This document shows positions 13,201 to 23,937 of a stretch of DNA of 64,000 nucleotides, in pieces; position 1 is the first letter of the stretch; the number at the start of each line of letters is the position of its first letter. Made by a program: the position numbers and the translations under genes. Source of the DNA: Terebella lapidaria (Eukaryota; Annelida; Polychaeta; Terebellida; Terebellidae); NCBI GenBank assembly GCA_949152475.1, contig OX424570.1, positions 4,390,181-4,454,180 on the forward strand, given 5' to 3'. The notes under the pieces are model-generated. The model was not told the DNA's origin. It did no database searches and worked only from the letters and a program-made list of their open reading frames with translations.

Positions 13201-13905
13201 TGCTCAATCAATCAGTATTGACTCCATTGCCATCCACCCAACCTCATGTGTTCGGAATTTAGGCGTACAATTTGATCAGCATCTCTCCATGTCAAACCAA
13301 GTAAATGCTGTCATTAAATCCTGCATTCATCATTTGCGCAATATTGGAAAGGTCCGCCAGTACCTTATAAATAATGCCTGCAAAACTGCCGTCCGAAGCA
13401 CTGTTATCTCACGCTTGGACTACTGCAGCGTCTTATTAGGAGACATTACTCAAGCTCACCTCAACCGCTTGCAGATCGTCCAGAATAAGACAGCACGTAT
13501 TATCGCAGGCTCACCACACAGAGATAAGATCACCCCAGTGTTAGCTGGTCTCCACTGGCTCCCATGCTACCTCCGGATACAAATTCGTATCATGACCCAC
13601 GTATACAATTATTTCCGTCAGCTTGCACCATGTTACCTATGGGATCTTCTACAAGTGCTGGATGAAACCAGCCTCGTTCACACTCGATCCAGACGAAAGG
13701 TGGGCAACAAAGCCTTCAGCAATGTTGCCCCACGCTACTGGAATACTCTCCCTAATGCCATAAGGAACAGTCCAAACCTCAAGTCTTTCAAAAGAAGCTT
13801 AAAAACGCATTTATTTAAACAGCACTTTGTGGAAAGCGCATAGATTCAGGTGTCTCCCAGGGATCATCATCATCATCAACATCACCCTCCCCCTCATCAT
13901 CGTCT
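10236..13905 (+). mobile_element. CR1/L2-like LINE, copy 2, broken
   Basis: Near-identical to copy 1. Parts are endonuclease 10772-11399, linker 11508-12002, reverse transcriptase 12014-12715 and, after a 303-bp insertion, an open C-terminal frame at 13109-13843 (244 residues, with VISRLDYCSVLLGD and LQIVQNKTARIIAG). Small indels break the frame elsewhere. The tail is TCATCA-rich. Confidence 0.88.
12716..13018. mobile_element. 303-bp insertion in LINE copy 2 with CATCCAC duplication
   Basis: Absent from copy 1. CATCCAC occurs on both sides (12709-12715 and 13012-13018), as for a 7-bp target-site duplication. The insert shows no terminal inverted repeat and no coding sequence; it may be a SINE or a truncated element. 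Confidence 0.65.
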
Positions 13906-14428
13906 CACTTGTTATCGAATTTACAGCTTAGGAATCAATTGTGCACATATAGGAAATGATATATGCTGAATATTGTTGTGACCTTGAATTTTACCCTTGA
14001 CCTAAATTTCAAGGTCACAGGACAAAATGGCTAATATCTCGCTTATTATCGACTTTACAGCTTAGGAATCAATTGTGAGGGTATAGGAAATGATATATGC
14101 TGAATATTGTCATATCTTGAATTTGACCCTTTTTTCCAAGGACACAGGACAATTATATGGCTAATATCTTGCTTATTATCGACTTTACACCTTAGAAATC
14201 AATTATGAACATATAGGAAATGGTATATGCAGATCATTGTCGTCAGTTTGAATTTGACTTTTGACCTTATTTTCAAGGTCACAGGACAAGATGGCTATTA
14301 TCTCACTTGTATAGTACAGGTTAGGAATCAATTGTCAACATATAGAAAATGATATATGCTGAATAATGTTGTGGCCTTGATTTCGACATTTGACCTCATT
14401 TTCAATGTCACAGGACAGGATGGCTAAG
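13906..14428 (+). repeat. ~130-bp repeat array in composite copy 2 (four units)
   Basis: Same repeat family as at 8361-8790, with one extra unit and more divergence. TTCAAGGTCACAGGACAA is conserved in most units. Confidence 0.85.
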
Positions 14429-14429
14429 A

Positions 14430-15402
14430 TGCTGAAACTACAGACCTGTCAGTGTTTTAACAACAATGTCAAATATATTAGAAAAAGCAGTTCATGTTCA
14501 AGTTGAAAGCTATTGTAAACAAAACAGTATCAACGTGTTCGACCAAAAAAAAGTGCACAACGGATGTTTTGAATCCAAATTCCAGCCACGCAAGGTCTTG
14601 GAAGCGGTAGTCACTGGGTGGGAGCTTGCCCATGATTCTTGACGAGTCAACTCGGTAAAAATCTTTCCTCGCAGGGGCTTTGATCGGCAAAAATGTTTTG
14701 TCGCATAGGCTTTCAGATGCCCCTGTGATTAAAGATTTTTGCCGAGCAAAACCCCTGCGAGGGAAGATTTTTACCGAGATAACTCGTCAAGAATCACGGG
14801 CAAGCTCCTACCCAGTGGTAGTGGTGATATAAAATGAGCTAGAAAACCTTCATTTCATGGATATTGTGTCAATACTATACTAATTTGGATATAGAGTCTT
14901 CACGGGATATGCTGGTTTGTATCAATTTGGTGGACAAGTAGCATTTTTGGAGCTTTGAAGTTTCGAGTGTTTGTCCAACCGCCATTTTCCCGACAGGAGC
15001 TTGAGTGCCTTGTATATAATATTATAGATAGCACATTGTACCCTCAATTAAATGGTTTCCGAGTGCCTGTGCCTTGAACACGTCTGATCGTGCCAAACAA
15101 CTCATTCTCAACCATGTTTTCAATATCTATCCTAACACTGCTCATACCTATCTCAAGATTTCAAAACTGTTCGCTCACAACACCAGTACTCAACTCGCTT
15201 GTCAGATCAAGGTTTTGTTGTACCCAAAGCACAGGGCATAAACCGTTTCAACTTCTCAACCATATGTGACAAAATGTGGAATAATCTTCCAACAACAATA
15301 AAGTCCCAAACAATCAAATATAATTTCAAACATGAAGTTGAAGGCTTTTTGAAACAATCTGCCGTAAATCAAACATGCATCCAGTACCCTCCTATGTTAT
15401 AA
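14430..15402 (+). mobile_element. Second LINE, duplicate copy, interrupted
   Basis: The 5' piece (14430-14531) matches 8805-8905. The 3' piece (about 15066-15402) matches the end of the other copy and continues further (NFSTICDKMWNNLP, FKHEVEGFLKQSAV) to a stop. The middle is replaced by unrelated sequence containing a foldback element. Confidence 0.75.
14612..14817. mobile_element. 206-bp foldback MITE with GTAGT target duplication
   Basis: The two arms, each about 85 bases, are near-perfect inverted copies with outer ends CACTGGGT and ACCCAGTG. They would form a long hairpin. GTAGT flanks both sides directly (14607-14611 and 14818-14822), as expected for a 5-bp target-site duplication. Confidence 0.8.
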
Positions 15403-15639
15403 GAAGTACCAAGTATGTCTATTTTATCTAATATTGTGTAAATAGTATACGTTCGTCTTGCCGCTCTCTCATTTTGTACATGTTTATTATTGTATGTGTG
15501 GACCACTCTGGAAATAAGCAGCAATGCTTTTGAGTGTGATCCACCGTGTATCATCATATTGTCATTTACATCATTTTCACCAGTATGTGTATGCTTGTCA
15601 ATGCCTGTGTTTTTACACTGAAATAAATCAAATCGAAAT

Positions 15640-15960
15640 CAAATTTATAGCTTGGGAACCAATTGTGGACATATAAGAAATGATATACGCTGAATACATA
15701 TATTCTGATGACCTTGAATTTCACCTTTGACCTCATTTTCAAGGTCAGAGCACAAAATGGTCCATATCTCACTTATTATCGACTTTACAGCTTAGAATCA
15801 ATTGTGGACCTATAGAAAATGATACATGCTAATAATGATATAGGCTGAATATTCTCGTGACCTTGAATTGACCAATGACCTTATTTTCAAGGTCATGGAA
15901 CAAAAGGCTAATATCTAAAATATACATTACCCGGTAACCTTTCTCAGCCCTTGGGCTAAA
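15640..15960 (+). mobile_element. 3' end of a Helentron-like (HINE-type) element
   Basis: Two more ~130-bp repeat units are followed by CCGGTAACCT and the hairpin AGCCCTTGGGCT (15946-15957), then a T-rich run. The same end is seen at 34431-34466. The 5' end of this element was not found. Confidence 0.6.
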
Positions 15961-15991
15961 TTTTTCGCTATTTGCTACCCACACTGTAAAA

Positions 15992-16440
15992 AATGGTGTT
16001 TAGGAACTGAACATTTTCCTAAACACATAACTTGTAGTCAATTTTGAAACATGTTTAGGTGCTAAACATGTTTTAAAAAGTGTTATGTGTTTAGGTAAGT
16101 GCTTAGCTTTTAAAGTGTTTAGGAAAGTGTTTAGCTTTCCATGTGTTTAGATAATGGTTTAGCTTTTAATGTGTTTAGCTTTCCATACGTTTATATAAGT
16201 GTTTAGCTTTCCATGTGTTTAGAAAAATGTTCAGCTTTTCACATGTTCAGATAAGTGTTTAGCTTTTCATGTGTTTAGGAAAGTGTTTAGCTTTTCACAT
16301 GTTTAGATAAGTGTTTAGCTTTTCATGCGTTTAGATAAGTGTTTAGCCGGGTGTTTAGGTCTTCTGTGTCTGCTGTTTACAAGTGTTTAGGTTTTACAGG
16401 TGCACAGGTTTGCTTAGGCATCTATGGTGCAATTTTTCAT
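15992..16440. repeat. 28-bp minisatellite in a CACTGTAAAAAA-type element
   Basis: It starts CACTGTAAAAAATGGTG at about 15992. From 16087 to 16350 run about ten units of 28 bp (GTGTTTAGATAAGTG plus TTTAGCTTTTCAT), one shortened to 16 bp, with GTGTTTAG alternating with ATGTTTAG. No spacers, so not a CRISPR. No matching right end was found. Confidence 0.85.
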
Positions 16441-17121
16441 ATTCATGTCCTTAATTTCATAAACAATGCTCAGGACAAAGCATGTGCTTAGTACACACAC
16501 CACACCACCCTCCACAGATATAGACACACCACAGTAAGACTAGAGTCTAAGGCACATGATGACAGCATTATAATTTATATCATTGTTTATTGTCACATTA
16601 TCACATCTTTTACATATACACAGATAGACATACCACACAACACACATTAACACGATCACCAAAATTTAACAAATTATATTTTCAAACGAATGTTCATTCA
16701 CATGATTATACTATCTTTGAGGTCTTTTTTTCTGGTAATATAATATATGGTTCTTAATAGTAGTATTTGAATGTTCACTTTGAAAAATTTTGTTTGGGTA
16801 GTTTAGTACACGTATGTGTCAATATTTAACGTTATTATTTTTCCAAATTATTTGACAAGTCATCAATGGTGCATGTATCTGATGTAAGCTATACATTCGA
16901 CTTGATGAATACATAGGAAAAGTGACATTTCAGCCGGATTCCACACGTTGTAGGTAGGCCTTCTGTATTTTGTTAGGAGGGCTCCTCCCTTGATTTTGTT
17001 TTATTGTCCCAATATCATGCATTGCGATGTGGAGGGCCTGCAATGACGAGTGTCTGCAATGACGAGGGCCTGCGACGATACAGGCCTGCAGCCGTGCAGG
17101 AAGACTTTACGGAAATGATTA
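16441..17121. other. Unassigned non-coding DNA
   Basis: AT-rich. A small GC-rich patch with TGCAATGACGAG and related short repeats lies at 17039-17100. No coding signal. Confidence 0.45.
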
Positions 17122-18070
17122 TCACATTCCACAATATGATACCAGGAGGTTCCTTTTTATGATTCCTTGAAATGACTTTTTTGTGTATGGGATGGTATCC
17201 AGCCTTTTGTTTTCAGGATTCCATGAATTCCTAATAACTGGAAAGTTGTAAAGGGGCAATTTGCCAGCTAAATTATTTTTCCTTGGATGTACAAATAAAT
17301 CATTTGATTGTCCACTACATGTACTGCAGTTTGATTTGATTTCCTTGCTTTGTTTGATTGTATTCAGAAGCGAAACTGGCAATTTACCAGTGACGAAATC
17401 ATTGACAAATGACATAACATCATATGTTTACTGGTCTTTTAATTTCAAGATACCCGGGCACTTGTCGAATGATGGTTCAGTGTGGATGTTAATTTGGCTT
17501 TGTTTATAACTCTGATTGCTCATTTTTGGGTGGTGATCAACCTATTTAGGAGGGTTGATGCTGCATTGCCCCAAGCTAATATCCCATATCCCATATAAGG
17601 TGTGGGGTGAGTCCTAGAGTAATACAGGGTTTCTAAGCATTTATTCAATAATAGGTTTTTCGCTTGTTTTATCAAGACTATAACTTTTGATATTTTGTTT
17701 TTAACATGTAATATATGATATTTCCAACTTAAATTTTCATCCATACAAACCCTCAAAATAATTGTGCTATTTTCTCTGAAAATTTCTTCCACTCTTTCTA
17801 TGTAATCTTCATTTATTTGTATAGTAAAATTATGCTTTGTAAATTTCGTATGAGGACTATGAAAGATTATGTATTTAGTTTTTTTGCATTTAGAGATCAA
17901 ACAATCTATTTACTTCAATATTTGCATTAGACTCCAAACTGTTAATATTAGAGTCAGTTATATATAAGCGAGATGTCACCAACGAAGGAAAGGATGGTGG
18001 ATTCTTTACAGTTATGAATGTCATTCAAATACATCAGGAATAGAAGTGGTCCGAGTATCGACCCCTGTTA
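17122..18070 (-). mobile_element. Third LINE, reverse transcriptase and C-terminal fragment
   Basis: Minus-strand frames give GSILGPLLFLMYLND with a decayed active site FVGDIS (normally FADD) near 18000. The 126-residue frame 17900-17520 contains RVCMDENLSWKYHI and LITLYYS-like sequence. A C-terminal frame at 17415-17122 contains KLPLYNFPVI. The parts are in different frames; inactive. Confidence 0.75.
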
Positions 18071-18189
18071 TCCAGTAGATCGGTGACAGTTCTAGGCGGA
18101 GTTGTGCACTTCTGTCAGAAAGCATGAAACTTTGTATATAAGGGTTGAATGTATGCTGAATTCGATAAGAGCTGGAGACAATTGATCCA

Positions 18190-18720
18190 GGCACTGGAAC
18201 AGGCTCAAGATGGCGGTTTCAAAATGGCCGCCATCGAGTGTGGCGTGAAATCCAACTTTGTTGATTTTTTAAGTACACACAAGTGTAATGTGTCGATTTC
18301 AACTGAATAAATAATACTGAATCTTTTTCTGACATTCTTTTGATGATTAGAGGTCATTTAACTTGAATAAAATGGTGGTTTTCAAAACGAATGCTGTCGA
18401 ACGTGACCTAAAATCTACCTGCTTTGATTTTTGAGTACACACAAGTGTAGTATATCGATTTTAACTGAATGAAGCATGCTGAATCCATGTTTGACATTAT
18501 TCTGAAGATTGGAGGTCAATGAACTTGAATATAATGGCAATTTTCAAAATGGCTGCAATTGAGCCTTACGTAAAATTTAACTCAATTGATTTCTTGAGTC
18601 CACACAATTGTATTATATTGATTTCAACTGAATAAAGCATGCTGAGTCCATTTCTTATATTCTTTCGATGTTAGGGAGTTACTGAAACTGACTAAATCGG
18701 CATTTTTGAAAATGGCTATG
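18190..18720. repeat. ~156-bp tandem repeat, three to four units
   Basis: TTGAGTACACACAAGTGTA followed by TATATCGATTT and AACTGAATAAAGCATGCTGA recurs at about 18270, 18430 and 18590. Each unit also has a TTTTCAAAATGGC motif. Units are diverged. Confidence 0.8.
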
Positions 18721-18870
18721 TGGAAAATTACCAATCTCCATCAATACGTGTACGTTTTTTTTAAACTGAACATTGAAATACACTTCGAAATTTACTGGTA
18801 TATACATGTAGAAAAACGGAACACATTGCATTTTGAAAATGTTTTAATGTAGATTCCCTTCTGGCATTTA

Positions 18871-19640
18871 ATGGCTGCTGACGTCACATCACTTTACCAG
18901 TATGTCACACACGACACTGCCCAGCACAAAGCACAGCTGAGTGCAAGTTGCACGACACGTGAATTTCTGTGGTGGCCAGGCAACAACTTCGGAGAGGATC
19001 CCGAAGATTACATAATGACCGTCCATCTTTTTGAGGCTGTTTCATCACCTGGTATCGCCAACTTCGTTCTCAAGTATGTTGCGAACAATCCTGAGGGCAT
19101 TCACGGAACCACAGTCTCAGAGATAATTAGACATAGTTTCTATGTGGACGACTGCCTACATTCTGTCAAAAACAATACAACAGCAACCAAAGCAATCAAG
19201 GATGTAACAGCCGCATGTGCAAAAGGTGGTTTCTGCCTCACCAAAGTCATATAAGTAATAGCAGAGAAGTGGTGAGTACTGTACCGAAAGAAGAACGATC
19301 CAAGGAAGTGTCCAAGCCTGCAATCTCGATTATGATCTACCAATTGAGAGAACATTAGGTGTTCAGTGGGCCGTCCAGTCTGACACATTCGGTTTCGCGA
19401 CCCCTGGGCTTCATAGCACCATGCATCTCACCAGGGCGAATGCTGTTACAAGACCTGTGTCGTGACAACCAGTTTAGTTGGGATAGTACGGTACCAGCAG
19501 ACAGCAAGTCAAGGTGGAAGGACTGGTTGGAGCAATTGCCACAGCTAGTTGATCTTGCTATCAGACACTGCACAAAACCCGAGAAATTCGGCTTGGTTTC
19601 CTCCAGAACTTTGAATGTCTTCGCAGATGCAAGTTCCCCA
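18871..19640 (+). mobile_element. BEL/Pao-type LTR retrotransposon, pol fragment
   Basis: The frame 18871-19254 reads FLWWPGNN, YIMTVHLFEAVSSP and SFYVDDCLHSV, with ACAKGGFCLTK, the BEL/Pao reverse transcriptase pattern with its YVDD active site. A shifted frame at 19359-19640 reads RPLGFIAPCISPGRMLLQDL and SRWKDWLEQLP, then FADASS, typical of the downstream region. Frameshifts and missing flanks show an inactive remnant. No LTRs seen. Confidence 0.85.
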
Positions 19641-19699
19641 ATTTCTTTACAGTTCCAATTATTTCAATCGATTGGATATGTTCTAAAATATACTACCTG

Positions 19700-20170
19700 A
19701 ATTGGATTTGTGAATTGTTTGTTTGATGGTGGGACATTTTCTACTGTGATTTTTCCTATACCAGAGAAATATTTGTTGAAAGTTTCAGCAATTACAGTTT
19801 TATCTTCAATATTTTCATTGTCTATCTGGTAATATTGTGGGAAGGAGGATCTAGACTTTAGGTTTCATGTGACTGTTCGTAGTGTATCCCATTTTTTTCA
19901 TGATACCTTTATTTGTTTCTATGATTTTTTCGTAGTACCAGACATATTTTCTTTATTGTGTTGAAGATATTTGAATACAATTTGTATTTATGTTCATTTT
20001 CATGACTTGGTATTTTGAAATTTTTATGAAGTAACTTATTTTTTGTCTCATTGATACCATAAGCCCTGTAGTCGTCCATTTTCCCCTTTTATGTATTTCT
20101 TATTTGGTTCAACGGTCATTATAGGGAAAGCCTTATTAAAAGCATGAAGGTAAAGATACTGAAAAGTGTT
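19700..20170. other. Unassigned AT-rich DNA
   Basis: T-rich on the plus strand, with no coding signal and no clear repeat. Confidence 0.4.
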
Positions 20171-20400
20171 ACGATGCATGGGCGGATCCAGGAATTTGAA
20201 AAAATATATATACGGCGTGGGGTCTGGGGCCCCAGAAGCCAGAGCCTTTGATATGTCCTGTAGTAGCTTCCTGGTATCTCCTGGGTATATATCCCACTTC
20301 TTCTTGTCCCTGGTATATTCGTAGACAATTATGGAGTGAAGCGAGTGTGTCCTGGTGAATACCCACTGAAAGCCATACTTTCACAATAAATGCAAAAAAA

Positions 20401-21514
20401 TTAGGCCGAGGGCCAAAGATAGGTTACCGGACAATGTTTAATATTTTAGATGTTAGCCAGGTCACTGGTTAAAGTCAAGGTCAAAAGAATATTCAGCATA
20501 TATAATATTAAGCATATATCATGTCCACAGTTGATTGCTAAGCTGTAAATTCAAAACAGAGAGATATTAGCAATTTTGTGCTGTGGCCTTGAAAATGAAG
20601 GCAAAAGGTCAAATTCAAGGTCATCAAAATATTCAGTGTATATCTATATGAGCCAGTTTGTACTTGGACCTTGAAAATGAGGTCAGAGGTCAAATTCAAG
20701 GTCACGAGAATATTCAGCATATATCATTTCCTATAAGTCCACAATTGATTCCTAAGCTGTAGAGTCGATAATAAGCGAGATATAAGCCATTTTGTGCTCT
20801 GACCTTGAAACTGAGGTCAGAGGTCAAATTCAAGGTCACGAGAATATTCAGCATATATTATTTCCTATATGTCCACAATTGATTCCTAAGCTGTAGAGTC
20901 GATAATAAGCGAGATATAAGCCATTTTGTGCTCTGACCTTGAAATTGAGGTCAGAGGTCAAATTCAAGGTCATGAGAATATTCAGCATATATCATTTCCT
21001 ATATGTCCACAATTGATTCCTAGTCTCTAATCTCAATATCAAGTGAGATATTACGCATAATGTGTCCCATTATAAAGCATAGGAGAATTTAACATGGGAA
21101 AGTCCCATTTGGGCCGAGTTTAGGTCAAAATGGCCCACTTCGAGCGATTCAAGCGCAACGAAATTTATATACATCATAGGAGTACATATAAGGAGTCTTA
21201 TGTATCAAAAAGAAAAAAAGTTACTGAACAGATTTTGAGAAAATGGCCGCCAAAGTCCAAAATCAGGCATTTTTTGTCGAAAACGGCCGCCATTTTGAAA
21301 AAAAAGCGAAAATCAAAAAACTAAAAAATACCTCCTTCTTGAATTATTTTTAAGTATTTTTGTGCAAAATTTCAGAAAAATTCGCCCATAAACAAAAAAG
21401 ATAAAAATGTGGACGACGACGACGACGGACGACGACGACGACGAAGACGACGACGACGGACGACGGACGCAACGCCACGCCAATAGGTTATCGGACCATA
21501 GGTCCGGTAACCTA
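20401..21514 (-). mobile_element. Helentron-like non-autonomous element (HINE type), copy A
   Basis: Read on the minus strand, the 5' side (21514 down) starts TAGGTTACCGGACC and forms a 12+12-bp palindrome around ATA. Next come a (GTC)n tract, a part with many ATGGCGGCCATTTT-like motifs, then four ~134-bp repeats, the sub-terminal inverted copy GTCCGGTAACCTA (20432-20420) and a hairpin TTGGCC/GGCCTAA at 20401-20416. Sub-terminal inverted repeats plus a 3' hairpin plus tandem repeats are the known hallmarks of Helentron-associated elements. No Rep/helicase gene. Confidence 0.6.
20440..21060 (-). repeat. ~134-bp repeat array in copy A with DR1 motifs
   Basis: AGGTCAGAGGTCA occurs at 20680-20692, 20814-20826 and 20948-20960, exactly 134 bp apart. 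Each is followed by AATTCAAGGTCA. The same repeat family as at 8361 and 13906, in the opposite orientation. Confidence 0.9.
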
Positions 21515-22125
21515 AAAACTAGAAACGAAGCGAACCCGTCTCAGTTGTGGGTCTGGGCTTGCTGAAGGGCCCAGAAATCAGAGGCTTCTGATGTTCTGAA
21601 TTAATTTGTGGCCTTTCCTGGCAATAAATTGCACTTAAAATTCATCGATGACCATGTTCTAGAAAGTTTGTAGAAAAATGTAGAACTGAAGCTACACATT
21701 TGGGCCGGGGAACCCGCCTACGGGCCCCAGAAGTCAGACCCTTTTTATGTTCTGAATTAATTTAGTGGCTCTCTTAGGTATATATTGCACTTAAAATTTC
21801 ATTGATGGCTATGTTCTGAATAGTTGTAAAGAATGTAAAGGGAAGCTGCACATTTGGGCCGGGGGTCCAGGGCCCGCTGAAGGACCCCAGAGGCCAGAAC
21901 CCTTTTTATGTCCTGTGGTAGCTTCCTGGTCACTTCTGAGTAAGCCCATTACATTTCGAACAAAGTCACTATGATCAACTTGTTCTCGAACATGATATTC
22001 GACATCATTTTTCTCGGGCAGGAAGCCTGAACCCACCTATGTATGTATTTTTTTTCAAACAGGGGGGAGGGGAGGGTCCTGAGCCCAGTAACCCCCCCCC
22101 TCCCCCTCTAAATCCGCCAGTGCGC

Positions 22126-23200
22126 CAGGGCGCCACTGGGCTCAACAGCAGGTGTCCACGAAATAGCCAAGTTAGATAAACAGATGAGCGGGTGTGCACC
22201 TTCCTGCTTTGTTGTGTTGTTTACCAAAACACCCAAGTGACCAACAGTGGCTAACAACAAAATGTCAGGTATGGCGTCCTTGGTAACCAGAGCTTGGATT
22301 ATCAATTACAAATTATAATGGCATACTGATTGTACATACGTCAGTATAAGATGCTTCAGTACTACCTGTGTAGTTTTTGTATCAATAATGACGTGATTAT
22401 GTGGACGTTTTCTAGTGAATATAAAGTGAATTCAGTGATTTTCGAGGAGCAGTAAGAAGACCGCTGTTGTTCCCCGCGCATGCGCACCGTCACCTGTCTT
22501 ATAGAACATCAATGCAATGTTAAAAGATGGGCGATCGTTTGGGACTTTGAAAAATCGATCGATTTAGGGGAGGGATCGACTTAGGGGAGTGGTCGATATG
22601 GGAGGTTCTCCTGTACAATTTCTGAGAACTGTTTTTCGCCGACCTGTCGGAAAATCAAAATGACCATCGCATGCTGACATGATGGCCAAAAGTCTCCAAT
22701 TTTCGACAAAATGGTCGTTTTTACCTTTCAAAGTCATTGATGTTCAAATTGAAGTTCCCACTGAAACCACAATATATGATTCCCCATTTGAATGCGCCAA
22801 TATTTAGGCTCTATCTTGACGAGTTCTAGGAGTTCACTCCATTTTTGTTTGCTGAAAGTGGCTATAATAAATAGTGACTTAAGAGTCGTGATGGAAAATT
22901 TGGGACCAAGACAGGTTCAGTAACCTAAAAATTATCAGACATATTTTTAAAAAAATGGCTGCTGAAGTCCAGGTGATATTTTTTTATATAGAAAACTCAG
23001 TACATCCCTTTCGATTTTTTTAGGTACCTTTTTCAAAAACTTCGGATAACTTCCAGCATAAACTTTAAAAATAAAAATGTGGACGGACGACTGACGCAGC
23101 GCCCTGCCAATACACAGTATCAGGGCACAAATTCCTGATGTACGTCTTTCCAATTATCTGTTGTATTATCTAATAAGAAGAAAATATCTACATATTTTAC
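22126..23200. other. Unassigned DNA with a decayed Helentron-like 5' end
   Basis: 22620-23125 resembles the non-repeat part of the Helentron-like copies (CAGTAACCTAAAAA near 22918, ATGGCTGC, GTGGACGGACGA, CCTGCCAATAC), but is degenerate. The rest shows nothing recognisable. Confidence 0.35.
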
Positions 23201-23439
23201 AGGCCCTCCAGCTACACGTTTTGTATGGTGACGTTTGAGATTGACACCAAAAAGCAAAAACCTTGCAAGAATCAACTGTGTCCCTTGTTAGTAAACCTTG
23301 CGCCACTCCAAACCACCTCATGAAACTCTATGCTGACAGCTTCTCTGGCAAATTCTATACAAATTTCCGTGTATGTGACCGTGGTCCGTTGCGAGGCAGT
23401 CAGAATTTGGACAGAAATATCTTGGAATGGCTGGAGCTA

Positions 23440-23860
23440 CCTTATATGTTCACAAAATACACTGTGCATTTATGTATAAAAACAACAACAACAACACAGG
23501 TCTATACTAGATACAACATACACTGTGTCTTTTTATATTTATAAAACCCACACAGGTCTATACTGGTCATGGCTTACATTTTCTTTTTTTAATGAAAAGC
23601 CATTCAAGTTTATTATGGTCATAGCATGCCATTATACATCAACACCACATCAATGTTCATTGGTCACAACATACAATGTGTCTTTTTATATCAAAAACCA
23701 CACACGTTTATACTGGTAACAGCAAACACTGCCTTAATACATCAACACCACATCAGTGTTTACTGGTCACAGCAATGTGTCTTTTTGTATCAAAAACCAC
23801 ACAAGTCTATACTGGTAACAGCAAACACTGTGTCTTTATACTCGTCCAGTTTCCCATTGA
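23440..23860. repeat. Tandem repeat overlapping the acetyltransferase C-terminus and 3' UTR
   Basis: Variant units of roughly 50-60 bp (on the plus strand ACTGTGTCTTTTTAT, CACACAAGTCTATACTGGT, CACCACATCAGTG) recur at least five times. The distal unit lies inside the coding part of exon 3 and contains the stop codon; the others follow in the presumed 3' UTR. They differ by point changes and small insertions, so the array is not recent. Confidence 0.75.
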
Positions 23861-23937
23861 GATGCATGCGAAGGATATCAAACACTTTTACAAATCCAAA
23901 ATCTTCCATCATCCTCAGACAAGCCTGGTTTGGAACC
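23790..23937 (-). CDS. Acetyltransferase exon 3 (stop codon exon)
   Basis: Acceptor TTTCGCAG precedes 23937. The first base completes a Trp codon, followed by 48 residues and TGA at 23792-23790. NQACLRMMEDFGFVKVF matches the helix and strand that close GNAT domains. The last ~16 codons are also the first unit of a tandem repeat running to about 23440. Confidence 0.85.

Larger units (their letters stand above)
9742..15960 (+). repeat. Composite repeat unit, copy 2
   Basis: Same order of parts as copy 1. Added are a 303-bp insertion in the LINE (12716-13018), an extra ~130-bp repeat unit and a foldback element (14612-14817). It ends with a Helentron-like 3' hairpin at 15944-15959. Copy 1 also has a small deletion in the LINE near 6258 that copy 2 lacks. 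Confidence 0.85.
20178..22125. mobile_element. GGGCGGATCC-type repeat split by a Helentron-like element
   Basis: GGGCGGATCCAGGAATTTG at 20180 and the reverse complement of the 22085-22125 end (CACTGGCGGATTTAG) look like outer ends of a dispersed repeat. Inside, a ~150-165-bp unit (GGGCCCCAGAAGCCAGA, CTTCCTGGTATCTC, ATTGCACTTAAAATTTCATT) occurs once before and three times after the inserted element at 20401-21514. Confidence 0.5.

Noticed and set aside
16087..16350. Regular 28-bp repeat resembling a CRISPR array
   Set aside because: Units are contiguous with no spacers, and the context is a eukaryotic genome.
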